Of a stretch of 10,428 nt of DNA, positions 1 to 6,508 are shown piece after piece. Below the pieces are notes generated by a model that did no database searches, was not told the DNA's origin, and saw only the letters and a list, made by a program, of their open reading frames with translations. The stretch comes from Cyclobacteriaceae bacterium (GTDB lineage: Bacteria > Bacteroidota > Bacteroidia > Cytophagales > Cyclobacteriaceae): NCBI GenBank assembly GCA_025455225.1, contig JALOMY010000071.1:1-10428 (forward strand). Reading direction: 5' to 3'. Positions within the stretch are counted from its first letter, which is position 1, and each line of letters starts with the position of its first letter. Made by a program: the position numbers and the translations under genes.

Positions 1-20
1 TAAAAGTAGGGAATTCACTA

Positions 21-55
21 AAATAAAAAGGGCTGTTCAATGAACAGCCCTTTAT
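21..55 (-). terminator. Intrinsic terminator of the SusC/SusD operon
   Basis: A perfect 10-bp inverted repeat (GGGCTGTTCA at 30-39 and TGAACAGCCC at 41-50) lies about 27 bases past the last susD stop codon. On the minus strand the hairpin is followed by CTTTTTATTTTA, the U-rich tail expected of a rho-independent terminator. The other side (TTTATTTATT) is also T-rich, so it may work in both directions. In practice the loop is probably 3 to 7 bases, because a 1-base loop is sterically impossible. Confidence 0.88.
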
Positions 56-77
56 TTATTGCAAACTAAATCAACTA

Positions 78-313
78 TTAGCTACCGGCACGGTTTTGCT
101 GAAGATTGCCGTTGCTCAATTCCAGCTGACGCTGAGGAATCGGGTAGTTAACATCTTCTGAGCCAATTGAAGCACCCGTGAACTGAAGCGGGCGAAGTGC
201 ACGCTCATACGTAAGTATCCGGTTTAACTCCGCAATCATATCATATCCGGCAACATCTCTATGCCAGCGCTGCATATCAAAATAGCGATGACCTTCCATA
301 CCCAATTCAAAGC
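78..313 (-). pseudogene. C-terminal remnant of the SusD-family protein, separated by a frameshift
   Basis: This frame encodes FELGMEGHRYFDMQRW followed by about 60 residues ending NLQQNRAGS and a TAA stop at 78-80. The ELGMEGHRYFD..RW block, the later YPIPQRQLELS block and the final LQQN are the standard end of RagB/SusD proteins, so this belongs to the gene immediately upstream but in a different reading frame. The switch lies near 306-313, where GCTTTGAATTGG can be read either as A-L-N-W (upstream frame) or F-E-L-G (this frame). There is no convincing start codon or ribosome binding site of its own; the only possible start is a TTG inside the conserved block. A one-base correction would rejoin the two parts, but see the finding on a possibly larger deletion. 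Confidence 0.85.
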
Positions 314-1837
314 ACCATATAATGCGATCGAATAATTAGCTGCATTGGTTGTGTTATCAGCTTCCTTCACCCAGCTTTCCGGGCGACTTGCAATACGGTT
401 ACGCACTGCATTGATATTGATCAATGCACCGGCCAGATCGTTTGTCTGAATCTGGGTTTCAGCCAGTAACAATAATACATCCGCATAGCGAATTAAGCGA
501 TAACCATTGGCAGTCCAACCTGATGTCCAGTTTCCTACTTCGGTTAACTGACCTTCCTGGGATTTACGATATACCTGCTTTTTCGGGCTGTACGGACCGG
601 CATAACCCTGGTCACGAACCCAGTCTGCACCGGTATGAGGACCCCAATCGAGGTAAGGAATACCTCTTCTACCAACCGTCCAATCCAAACGAGGATCCAG
701 CGGACCAGCATCTTCCACAAATGGAGCACCGATTCCCAATCCCTGATCGTTGACTACCTGGTTAGCACCGGTGTTGTACGAATTATCCAATAAAGGAAGA
801 CCACTGGCAGTTCTGAAGGCGTTTACAAATTCCTGGTTAGGCTGAAAGAAACCGCAGCAACCACCAGGTGATCCACCACCTTTATAAGGGAAGTTCAACA
901 CTTCACCCCAACCGCCATTCCATCCGCCTGAACCGTCATTTACGGAATACTGAACGGTATAAATGGCTTCTGTTCCATTACGCTTGGTAATATCGAAAAC
1001 ATCACCATAAAAAGGCTCCAGACCTATGCTTCCACCATCAGGGCGCTTACCCGCACCGGTAGTAGCACCGTTAGCACCCACTACTGCTTGCAATAAGGTT
1101 TTTGCATTGGCATAATCACCCTTCATCTGCATCAACGCTTTGGCAGTCAGTACCTGGCAAACCGTTTTGTTAAAGCGACCTACCTGGCCCATGTTCTCAG
1201 GAAGATTATCAACTCCTGCCTGGAGGTCGGCAAGAATTAGATCCCGAACATCAGTATCGTTCTTAACGGTTGCCGGATCAGTATTTTTATCCATATAAGG
1301 AATGCCCGTTCCATCATCCTTAGCCCACATTCTGTATGCTTCAAAGTGGAAAATACCACGAAGGGCACGTGCCTGGGCGGAAAAATTATCAGCCTGGGCT
1401 TGGTCAATGGAACCTGCAGCCAAAGCCTTATCTATTACGCGCAATGCTCCGTTTGCCCGGGAAATACCTTCATACAATGCTCTCCACTTAATATTAAGGT
1501 AGGGGTTAGTTGAAGCTTCCGTAAACGTCATAATAGGATTGATGTCCGGCTGATCACCGGCATCCGTACCCTTATTGGCTTCCATACCCCTGATGCTGGC
1601 ATATACCCAGTTTGAAGAGGCAGCTTCCCATCCAAATCCCTGGTCGGAAGTACCGTCCAGCATAGAATAGGCTCCAATCAACAATCCATCAATACCACTG
1701 GCTGTTGCCAACACCGATTCATCCAGAGAACCATTTGGCGTAACCTCCAAAAACTCTTCCTTACAGGAATTGGATACACCTAACAAGGCGACTATCCCGA
1801 TTACTGCAACATATTTTGACATTCTCATAGTTGTCAT
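236..1837 (-). CDS. RagB/SusD family outer-membrane nutrient-binding lipoprotein, frameshifted near its C-terminus
   Basis: This is the cell-surface glycan-binding partner of the SusC channel encoded 18 bases upstream. The ATG at 1835-1837 is chosen over an in-frame TTG at 1855 because the TTG adds a polar stretch before the signal peptide and directly abuts the susC stop. From this ATG the N-terminus is a hydrophobic signal followed by Cys25 and KEEF. The acidic K-E-E after the lipid cysteine matches the Bacteroidota lipoprotein export signal for surface display. SusD hallmarks include the alpha-helical repeats (SAQARALRGIFHFEAYRMW; NKTVCQVLTAKALMQ) and YRLIRYADVLLLLAE at about residues 446-460. 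The frame is lost after about residue 509 (YGA), and the last 24 residues are foreign before a stop at 236. The proper C-terminus continues in another frame down to 78. As it stands the product lacks its conserved end and may not fold, unless the shift is a sequencing error. Confidence 0.93.
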   Translation of the reverse strand: MTTMRMSKYVAVIGIVALLGVSNSCKEEFLEVTPNGSLDESVLATASGIDGLLIGAYSMLDGTSDQGFGWEAASSNWVYASIRGMEANKGTDAGDQPDINPIMTFTEASTNPYLNIKWRALYEGISRANGALRVIDKALAAGSIDQAQADNFSAQARALRGIFHFEAYRMWAKDDGTGIPYMDKNTDPATVKNDTDVRDLILADLQAGVDNLPENMGQVGRFNKTVCQVLTAKALMQMKGDYANAKTLLQAVVGANGATTGAGKRPDGGSIGLEPFYGDVFDITKRNGTEAIYTVQYSVNDGSGGWNGGWGEVLNFPYKGGGSPGGCCGFFQPNQEFVNAFRTASGLPLLDNSYNTGANQVVNDQGLGIGAPFVEDAGPLDPRLDWTVGRRGIPYLDWGPHTGADWVRDQGYAGPYSPKKQVYRKSQEGQLTEVGNWTSGWTANGYRLIRYADVLLLLAETQIQTNDLAGALININAVRNRIASRPESWVKEADNTTNAANYSIALYGALNWVWKVIAILICSAGIEMLPDMI

Positions 1838-1855
1838 AGTTTCTATTTTATTCAA

Positions 1856-4800
1856 TTAAAATCCAATGTTAATACCGAATAAGTATTGTTTCACAAACGG
1901 ATAGTTACCCAAATCTACACCACGGGCTTGATCGTTTCCGTTATTTGGGTTTGCACCAATTTCAGGATCCAGACCGCTGTAACCTGTTATGGTAAACAGG
2001 TTCACGCCTTGTACGTAAATGCGTGCCGAAGTCAAGCCGATCTTGCTAATCATTTCTTTCGGGAAGTTATAACCCAATTGAATGTTCTTCAGGCGCAGGA
2101 ATGAACCATCCTCGACATAATAACTCGTAGATTGAGTATTTGTTGAGAAATTCGAAGTGTTGGATGCTTTCGGAACAGTTGCATCCGGATTTTCAGGAGT
2201 CCAACTGTTGTTCAGCAACTCCCTGCTTTTTTGTCCCTGGAAGGAAGGCCAGAAATCAGTCCACCACTTGTTGTAGTTGAAGATATCGTTGCCTTGTGAT
2301 CCATAGAAGAAAGCAGTCAGATCCCAGTTCTTATATCCAAACGTCAGGTTCAAACCATAAGTGAAATCCGGGTTCGGGTTACCAATGTAGGTTCTGTCGT
2401 CCTGATTTATGATATCATCACCATTGATATCGGCAAACCGGAAGAAACCGGGAGCGGCTCCATCCTGGAAAAAAGCGTCCGGATCTCCAGTCGCTGTAAT
2501 GGCCGCTGCATCGGCATCATCAATTTCTTGCTGTGTTTGCCACAAACCAACAACCTGGTAGCCAAAGAATTCACCCAGTTGACGTCCTACTTCATTCCGG
2601 TTGAACGGACCGATTCGGGATCCACCTGAATCAAAGAAGGGCACACCGGTTCCCAGTTCGGTAATCTCATTCTTGTAAGTTGTAAACGTCAGGTTACCTT
2701 CAAACCGAAAATCGTTGGTAAAATTCTGACGGTAAATCACTTGCAAATCTACGCCAGTATTTTTCATACTGGCAATATTATAAGCCGGAACATTTGCTGC
2801 TCCTGCTGTGCCCGGTAATTCAGGAATCCTTAGAAGATCTTGTACTTCTTTTATATAATAATCAAAAACGATCTCCAGTTTATTATCCAGTAATCCGGCA
2901 TCAAAACCTATGTTGGTGGTGATGTTTTCTTCCCACTTGGCATCGGGGTTACCGATTTGTGTCGCTCTGAATCCCTGCACAGAACCATTGCCGGATCCAG
3001 TGATATCGTAGAATGAGCTTCCTAGACTACCACCGTAAAGGAAAAAAGGGTTGGCAGCGCGTGCAGCAAACTGGTTACCCATTACACCCCATCCTCCACG
3101 GATTTTCAAATCAGTAATGAATTCGCTTCCAGCCAGGAAGGACTCTTCACTAATTCTCCAACCAGCAGTAAAGGAAGGGAATACCCCGTAGCGGTTATTT
3201 TCTCCAAATACGGAGGAACCGTCACGTCTGATCGTAGCACTTAACAAATACTTATCGGCATAGCTATAATCAGCCCGCAAAAACATGGATGCTAAAGTAA
3301 CCGGTGTATTGAAGTACGATCCGGTTGTGATGATAGAAGCACCGTTGGTAAGAGTTCTGAATGCAACATCATTGGAGAAATAGCCAGCACGCTGACCATT
3401 CATACCTCTTCCGATTCCATATTTAACAGCTTCATAACCACCTACAGCCAGAATTTTGTGGCTGCCGAAGGTTTTATTATAAGTCAACGTATTGGTCCAG
3501 TTCCAGTCGGCATTGTAATAGGCTCCTTCATTTAATGAAGCAGTCGCAATATTTTCGGAGCGTTCATAGGTTGCAAACTGGTAATCGGAGTAGTATCCGT
3601 TCTGGAAAGAGCCACCGAATGTAGTTCTGAAGTTAAGCCCCTCAATAATCTTCACGTCTGCGAAGGTACTTCCCAGGATACGAACATCGAAGTTGATGTC
3701 ATCCTTGTTACGGGTCTGATCGGCAAATACGTTGGAGCTTTGTCCCAAACGAGGTGCCATACCGGTTCCACCCCAATCGCCCGGTTGCCAGGTTCTTGCG
3801 ATACCCTGGAATGGAGTTCCGTTAAAGATTACCGGAATAATAGGCTGGGTACGGTAAACCCCCATCTGGAAGGGGCTTCCTTCTTCGAGGTTAGCAACAC
3901 CCAGGGATTGACGATAAGTGACGGTTAAGTTCTCTCCTATGGTTACCCGATCTTTAATTTTAAATTCAGAGTTGATACGGGCTGCCAAACGCTTGGTGTA
4001 GTTCTCAACTACAATACCCTTTTGATCAAAATAGTTTAATCCTACATAAAACCTTGAATTTGGATTACCTCCGCTTAATGAAAGATCGTGGTTTTGAATG
4101 GGAGCGCTTTCTGTGATGGCATCATACCAGTTAGTATTAGCCGCCCAGTCAGGTAATGTAGGAGAAGCTGCAGTTGAGGGCCCGTAGATTGGATGAGTTT
4201 CGACCGTTCCATCATTATCATACACCAGCCACTGAAGATCAGCATACTCCTGGGTATTTAACAGATTGGTGGGACCATCACCCGGATCCTGTGAACCGTA
4301 ATACATATTATAATTAACCTGGATACCGCTGGAAGTACCGCGTTTAGTAGATATTATAATGACACCATTCGAAGCCCGTGAACCGTAAATCGAAGCAGCA
4401 CCCGCATCCTTCAATACGGAGAGGCTTTCAATATCATTCGGGTTCAATGTAGAAATGTCCTGGGTAGGAACACCGTCTACAATGTACAACGGGACGTTAT
4501 TGTCGAATGAAGAAAAACCACGAATCCGAACAGAGGCCGTTGAACCCGGCTGACCATTTCCAACTACAGTAACACCGGCAATTCGGCCCTGGAGCTGGTT
4601 GGCTACGTTACCTGCCGGAATGGCCACGAGGTCAACCGGCTTAACAGTTCCAACGGAACCTGTGAGGTCCTTTTTCTCCTGGGTTGCATAACCCGTTACA
4701 ACTAATTCCGACAGGGTGCGCACATCCATCGTCATCTGGACGTTTACCGCTGTACGGCTTCCCACTACAACTTCAGAAGTGGCATAGCCCACAAATGAAA

Positions 4801-5026
4801 ACACCAACGTAGCATTGTCGTTGGGCACACTAATGGTGAAATTACCAGACATGTCTGAAGTGGTACCCGAAGTGGTACCCTTGATCACAATGTTCACTCC
4901 AGGCAATGGAGAACCGGTTTCGTCTGTGACGGTACCCGATACATTCCTTCCCTGTGCGAAAACCGCGGAGCTGCTTAGAAAAGCAAAGATTGAAGCAAGA
5001 AACAAGCTTCGGTAAAATTTACTCAT
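1856..5026 (-). CDS. SusC/RagA family TonB-linked outer-membrane transporter
   Basis: A 1056-residue TonB-dependent channel that imports oligosaccharides bound by its SusD lid. Residues 1-24 are a signal peptide (cleavage likely at VFA|Q25). Residues about 28-100 form a carboxypeptidase-D regulatory-like beta-sandwich (SGTVTDETGSPLPGVNIVIKGT, later FSFVGYAT), which is typical of SusC. A TonB-box-like ELVVTGY sits at 107-113. The plug follows to about residue 230 with RIRGFSSFDNNVPLYIVDGV and the SusC signature LKDAGAASIYGSRASNGVIIISTKRG. The rest is a 22-strand barrel ending FGINIGF with the terminal Phe needed for barrel assembly. Length and architecture are complete. There is no N-terminal STN domain, so this is a plain transporter rather than an anti-sigma-signalling one. 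The stop codon is 18 bases before the susD start, so the two are surely one operon. The substrate cannot be read from the sequence; the nearby GH20 gene suggests GlcNAc-containing oligosaccharides. Confidence 0.97.
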   Translation of the reverse strand: MSKFYRSLFLASIFAFLSSSAVFAQGRNVSGTVTDETGSPLPGVNIVIKGTTSGTTSDMSGNFTISVPNDNATLVFSFVGYATSEVVVGSRTAVNVQMTMDVRTLSELVVTGYATQEKKDLTGSVGTVKPVDLVAIPAGNVANQLQGRIAGVTVVGNGQPGSTASVRIRGFSSFDNNVPLYIVDGVPTQDISTLNPNDIESLSVLKDAGAASIYGSRASNGVIIISTKRGTSSGIQVNYNMYYGSQDPGDGPTNLLNTQEYADLQWLVYDNDGTVETHPIYGPSTAASPTLPDWAANTNWYDAITESAPIQNHDLSLSGGNPNSRFYVGLNYFDQKGIVVENYTKRLAARINSEFKIKDRVTIGENLTVTYRQSLGVANLEEGSPFQMGVYRTQPIIPVIFNGTPFQGIARTWQPGDWGGTGMAPRLGQSSNVFADQTRNKDDINFDVRILGSTFADVKIIEGLNFRTTFGGSFQNGYYSDYQFATYERSENIATASLNEGAYYNADWNWTNTLTYNKTFGSHKILAVGGYEAVKYGIGRGMNGQRAGYFSNDVAFRTLTNGASIITTGSYFNTPVTLASMFLRADYSYADKYLLSATIRRDGSSVFGENNRYGVFPSFTAGWRISEESFLAGSEFITDLKIRGGWGVMGNQFAARAANPFFLYGGSLGSSFYDITGSGNGSVQGFRATQIGNPDAKWEENITTNIGFDAGLLDNKLEIVFDYYIKEVQDLLRIPELPGTAGAANVPAYNIASMKNTGVDLQVIYRQNFTNDFRFEGNLTFTTYKNEITELGTGVPFFDSGGSRIGPFNRNEVGRQLGEFFGYQVVGLWQTQQEIDDADAAAITATGDPDAFFQDGAAPGFFRFADINGDDIINQDDRTYIGNPNPDFTYGLNLTFGYKNWDLTAFFYGSQGNDIFNYNKWWTDFWPSFQGQKSRELLNNSWTPENPDATVPKASNTSNFSTNTQSTSYYVEDGSFLRLKNIQLGYNFPKEMISKIGLTSARIYVQGVNLFTITGYSGLDPEIGANPNNGNDQARGVDLGNYPFVKQYLFGINIGF

Positions 5027-5063
5027 AGGTTCAGGTTTTTGTTAAGGTTAAATAATAACATAC

Positions 5064-5104
5064 CAAGAATTATATTCTTGAAGGTTCAAGATAATCAATA
5101 TCTT
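5064..5104 (-). promoter_or_regulatory. susC leader with three overlapping inverted repeats
   Basis: Three short inverted repeats lie end to end 38-78 bases upstream of the susC ATG. They are CAAGAAT(5064-5070)/ATTCTTG(5074-5080), CTTGAA(5077-5082)/TTCAAG(5085-5090) and AAGATA(5088-5093)/TATCTT(5099-5104). Neighbouring pairs share bases, so the middle hairpin excludes both outer ones. This could be an RNA switch or sites for a dimeric regulator; AT-rich chance is also possible. No Rfam family is recognised. Confidence 0.35.
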
Positions 5105-5139
5105 CTTTCACTTGATGCAAAAATGACAAAGAAAATTTC

Positions 5140-5187
5140 CGCAAACGTTAACGCAAACGTTTACGGTTTCGATTACACGAACGTTTG
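5140..5187. promoter_or_regulatory. Operator-like cluster upstream of susC (LacI-type motif)
   Basis: CGCAAACG occurs directly repeated at 5140-5147 and 5152-5159, 12 bases apart. The core AACGTT occurs at 5144-5149, 5156-5161 (within the palindrome AAACGTTT, 5155-5162) and 5180-5185, so the cores are 12 and 24 bases apart. The inverse motif CGTTTGCG appears again at 5245-5252. Palindromes centred on a CG step with flanking AAA/TTT resemble operators of LacI-family sugar regulators, which often control SusCD operons. No regulator gene is in the window. No convincing Bacteroidota -7/-33 promoter (TAnnTTTG / TTTG) could be fixed next to it. Confidence 0.5.
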
Positions 5188-5458
5188 AAATGCATAAAAG
5201 TGCCCTAACAAGCGTTAAATGGTGTTTTTCAGGACTACCGCTACCGTTTGCGAAACTGAATCAAACAAGCTTCTATGAATCAGATTTTTTAATAATAAAT
5301 GAGTCTTTATTTCGATTAACGGATTGGGCATTTAATGATTCGTGCAATTTGCATGCTCCTTGTGTTTCTAAACCCGCTTATCCAGATCATCCTGAATTGC
5401 CCCGGTATTGAACTTATTCAATGTTTCACTGTAAAGTATAACATCCTGTCATCACAAA
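5188..5458. other. Intergenic region between the susC operator cluster and the tRNA terminator
   Basis: No gene is seen here. Short open frames on the plus strand have no ribosome binding site and no recognisable sequence. Apart from the distal CGTTTGCG at 5245-5252, the only structure noted is a short palindrome TGCAATTTGCA at 5343-5353. The stretch probably separates the tRNA transcription unit from the susC promoter. Confidence 0.6.
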
Positions 5459-5485
5459 TAAAAAAACCCGCTCAAAGCGGGTTTT
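5456..5485 (-). terminator. Intrinsic terminator of the tRNA-Met transcript
   Basis: Minus-strand AAAACCCGC-TTTGA-GCGGGTTTT forms a 9-bp stem (arms 5463-5471 and 5477-5485) with a 5-base loop, and continues into TTTTTTATTTG. It begins only 3 bases after the tRNA 3' end, as expected for a tRNA terminator. It should isolate the tRNA and upstream genes from the susC operon. Confidence 0.9.
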
Positions 5486-5488
5486 GTG

Positions 5489-5562
5489 TGGGCCCAGCAG
5501 GGCACGATCCTGCGACCCCCTGATTATGAGTCAGGTGCTCTAACCAGCTGAGCTATGGGCCC
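5489..5562 (-). tRNA. tRNA-Met (anticodon CAT), elongator type
   Basis: A complete 74-nt cloverleaf. The 7-bp acceptor is GGGCCCA/TGGGCCC with discriminator A. The D-arm is GCTC/GAGC with loop AGCTGGTTA. The anticodon arm is CCTGA-CTCATAA-TCAGG with anticodon CAT, the variable loop is GGGTC and the T-arm is GCAGG-ATCGTGC-CCTGC. CCA is not encoded; the bases after the discriminator are CAC. The fully paired first base pair and the lack of three consecutive G-C pairs at the base of the anticodon stem argue against the initiator. A CAT anticodon can also be tRNA-Ile2 with lysidine, which sequence cannot fully exclude. The T-loop lacks the usual T54/A58 pair (here A and T). Confidence 0.95.
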
Positions 5563-5617
5563 TTACATAATATTTTCTAACAACAATGAACATTCTTTTC
5601 TAACCTTCGACCCCCTG

Positions 5618-5635
5618 TGCCGATAGCTATCGGCA
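5618..5635. repeat. 18-bp perfect palindrome in the anticodon loop of the tRNA remnant
   Basis: TGCCGATAGCTATCGGCA is its own reverse complement. It sits between CTG and GAGTCAG of the remnant (plus-strand reading), where the intact tRNA has ATTAT. From memory, CCGATAGCTATCGG-type palindromes recur in several Bacteroidota genomes, but this could not be checked here. It is the only copy in the window. Confidence 0.85.
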
Positions 5636-5648
5636 GAGTCAGGTGCTC

Positions 5649-5668
5649 CCTGCCTGCCGGCAGGCAGG
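5649..5668. repeat. 20-bp perfect palindrome in the D-loop of the tRNA remnant
   Basis: CCTGCCTGCCGGCAGGCAGG is its own reverse complement. It is inserted cleanly between GCTC and TAACCAGC (plus-strand reading), which are adjacent in the intact tRNA, with no visible target duplication. From memory this palindrome is scattered through some Bacteroidota genomes, where it gives CLPAGR-like strings in spurious ORFs. It is the only copy in the window. Confidence 0.87.
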
Positions 5669-5702
5669 TAACCAGCTGAGCTAAGGGCCCTGAAAAGAAC
5701 TG

Positions 5703-5734
5703 CAATGTTACCGAAATGATCGGGATTTGACAAT
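5703..5734 (-). promoter_or_regulatory. Candidate promoter of the tRNA locus
   Basis: On the minus strand ATTG (5731-5734), a 20-base spacer and TAACATTG (5703-5710) approximate the Bacteroidota consensus TTTG / TAnnTTTG. Transcription would begin just before the tRNA remnant at 5690 and run through the intact tRNA to its terminator. The match is imperfect in both boxes, and no better promoter was seen between remnant and tRNA. Confidence 0.35.
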
Positions 5735-5754
5735 GATTCCTGCTTTTTACCCTT

Positions 5755-6471
5755 TCACAAATGCTTGATGCGATCTTCATACAAAGTATACAGCTCTTCG
5801 TTGCTGAAGCCATCAATATTCTGGCTGAAATAAACCGGAAGCTTAACCCCAGCCGATGCGGCTTGCTTCATCCCCTCCGTTGCAATCAGGTTTACCAGAA
5901 CCATTCCGGATATGGATGAAACAGGTCCCGTAAGATTTCCATCGATTCGCATCAGACCATCACCGGAAGGAACACGGTTATCCAATATGAGGTCGGCCAG
6001 ATCAATCAGTTTCTTTCCGCTGGCATGCCTTGATGGATAATTCGCTGTCTGCTCTTTCGAGGTAATGGCAACTATTTTATTACCATGCTCTTTAGCCAGC
6101 ATGGCCATTTCCAGAGGCATCGCGTTCCGTCCTGAATTCGATATTATAATAAAGAGATCATCCGGATGAATCTGATGCTGATCCCAGATGATTTTAGCAA
6201 TGCCCGGTATGCGTTCAATCTCAGCGCTTCGTCTGGCTCCCTCATTAGTCATTACTGTACTGTCCAGCATCGCATTCACATTGGCGAGACCACCTGCACG
6301 TACAAAAAGTTCAAGGCCAATCATGTGTGAATGACCCGTTCCAAAAGTATGAACCAGGCGATCCTTTATCAGTGTCTGGCCAAACCAGAAGGATGCATTT
6401 TGAATCGCTTCCTCCTGCCCGATGATCAGCCGTTCAAGATGACTCAGTATTTTTTCGTGATATTCAAACAT
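5755..6471 (-). CDS. SIS-domain phosphosugar-binding protein (UPF0309-like)
   Basis: A 238-residue cytoplasmic protein with a single sugar-isomerase (SIS) fold. The phosphate-binding P-loop-like motif FGTGHSHM is at 43-50, followed by RAGGLANVN at 58-66. The second SIS serine motif ISNSGRN is at 110-116, then AITS (135-138) and PSRHASGKKL (146-155). The SxSGxN pattern binds the phosphate of a sugar phosphate. The combination of GTGHSHM, RAGGLANVN, NSGRN and PSRHSSGKKL is what I recall of the UPF0309 family, whose reaction is not established. Length is normal for it. SIS relatives include MurNAc-6-phosphate etherase and GlcN-6-phosphate isomerases/deaminases. Its place after GH20 and NagX-like genes suggests an amino-sugar phosphate as ligand (inference). 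The start ATG is 37 bases after the preceding stop, so it is probably last in that operon; no clear terminator follows before the tRNA locus. Confidence 0.9.
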   Translation of the reverse strand: MFEYHEKILSHLERLIIGQEEAIQNASFWFGQTLIKDRLVHTFGTGHSHMIGLELFVRAGGLANVNAMLDSTVMTNEGARRSAEIERIPGIAKIIWDQHQIHPDDLFIIISNSGRNAMPLEMAMLAKEHGNKIVAITSKEQTANYPSRHASGKKLIDLADLILDNRVPSGDGLMRIDGNLTGPVSSISGMVLVNLIATEGMKQAASAGVKLPVYFSQNIDGFSNEELYTLYEDRIKHL

Positions 6472-6508
6472 GAATTAAGAGAAGCCCTTGGTTATTCGTT
6501 TATAGAAA

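Larger units (their letters stand above)
5601..5690 (-). pseudogene. Truncated tRNA-Met copy interrupted by two palindromes
   Basis: On the minus strand this repeats the 5' part of the intact tRNA-Met that starts about 40 bases downstream. It has GGGCCC, then TTAGCTCAGCTGGTTA (one mismatch, at acceptor position 7), GAGCACCTGACTC and CAGGGGGTCG, and fades out in the T-arm (GAAGGTT against GCAGGAT). The T-loop, 3' T-stem and 3' acceptor are missing. A 20-base palindrome is inserted at the 3' edge of the D-loop. An 18-base palindrome replaces the five bases ATAAT that carry most of the anticodon. The D-stem (GCTC/GAGC) and four pairs of the anticodon stem are still intact. It cannot make a working tRNA, but it probably lies in the leader of the real tRNA's transcript. 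Confidence 0.85.

Noticed and set aside
1838..1855. TTG at 1855 as the start of susD
   Set aside because: It would begin right at the susC stop and put a polar segment before the lipoprotein signal; the ATG at 1837 gives a normal signal length.
5618..5668. CRISPR array
   Set aside because: The two palindromes have different sequences and there is no repeat-spacer periodicity.
5601..5690. Attachment-site duplicate of an integrated element
   Set aside because: Integrases usually duplicate the 3' part of a tRNA, whereas here the 5' part is repeated. Only about 40 bases separate the copies, and no integrase gene is present.
5601..5690. tRNA gene with introns
   Set aside because: The insertions are short perfect palindromes without group I or II features, the anticodon bases are replaced, and the 3' half of the tRNA is absent.
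5577..5816. Minus-strand 79-codon frame over the tRNA remnant, giving a CLPAGREH-like string
   Set aside because: It is translation of the tRNA remnant and palindrome, overlaps the 3' end of the SIS gene in another frame, and resembles no protein family.
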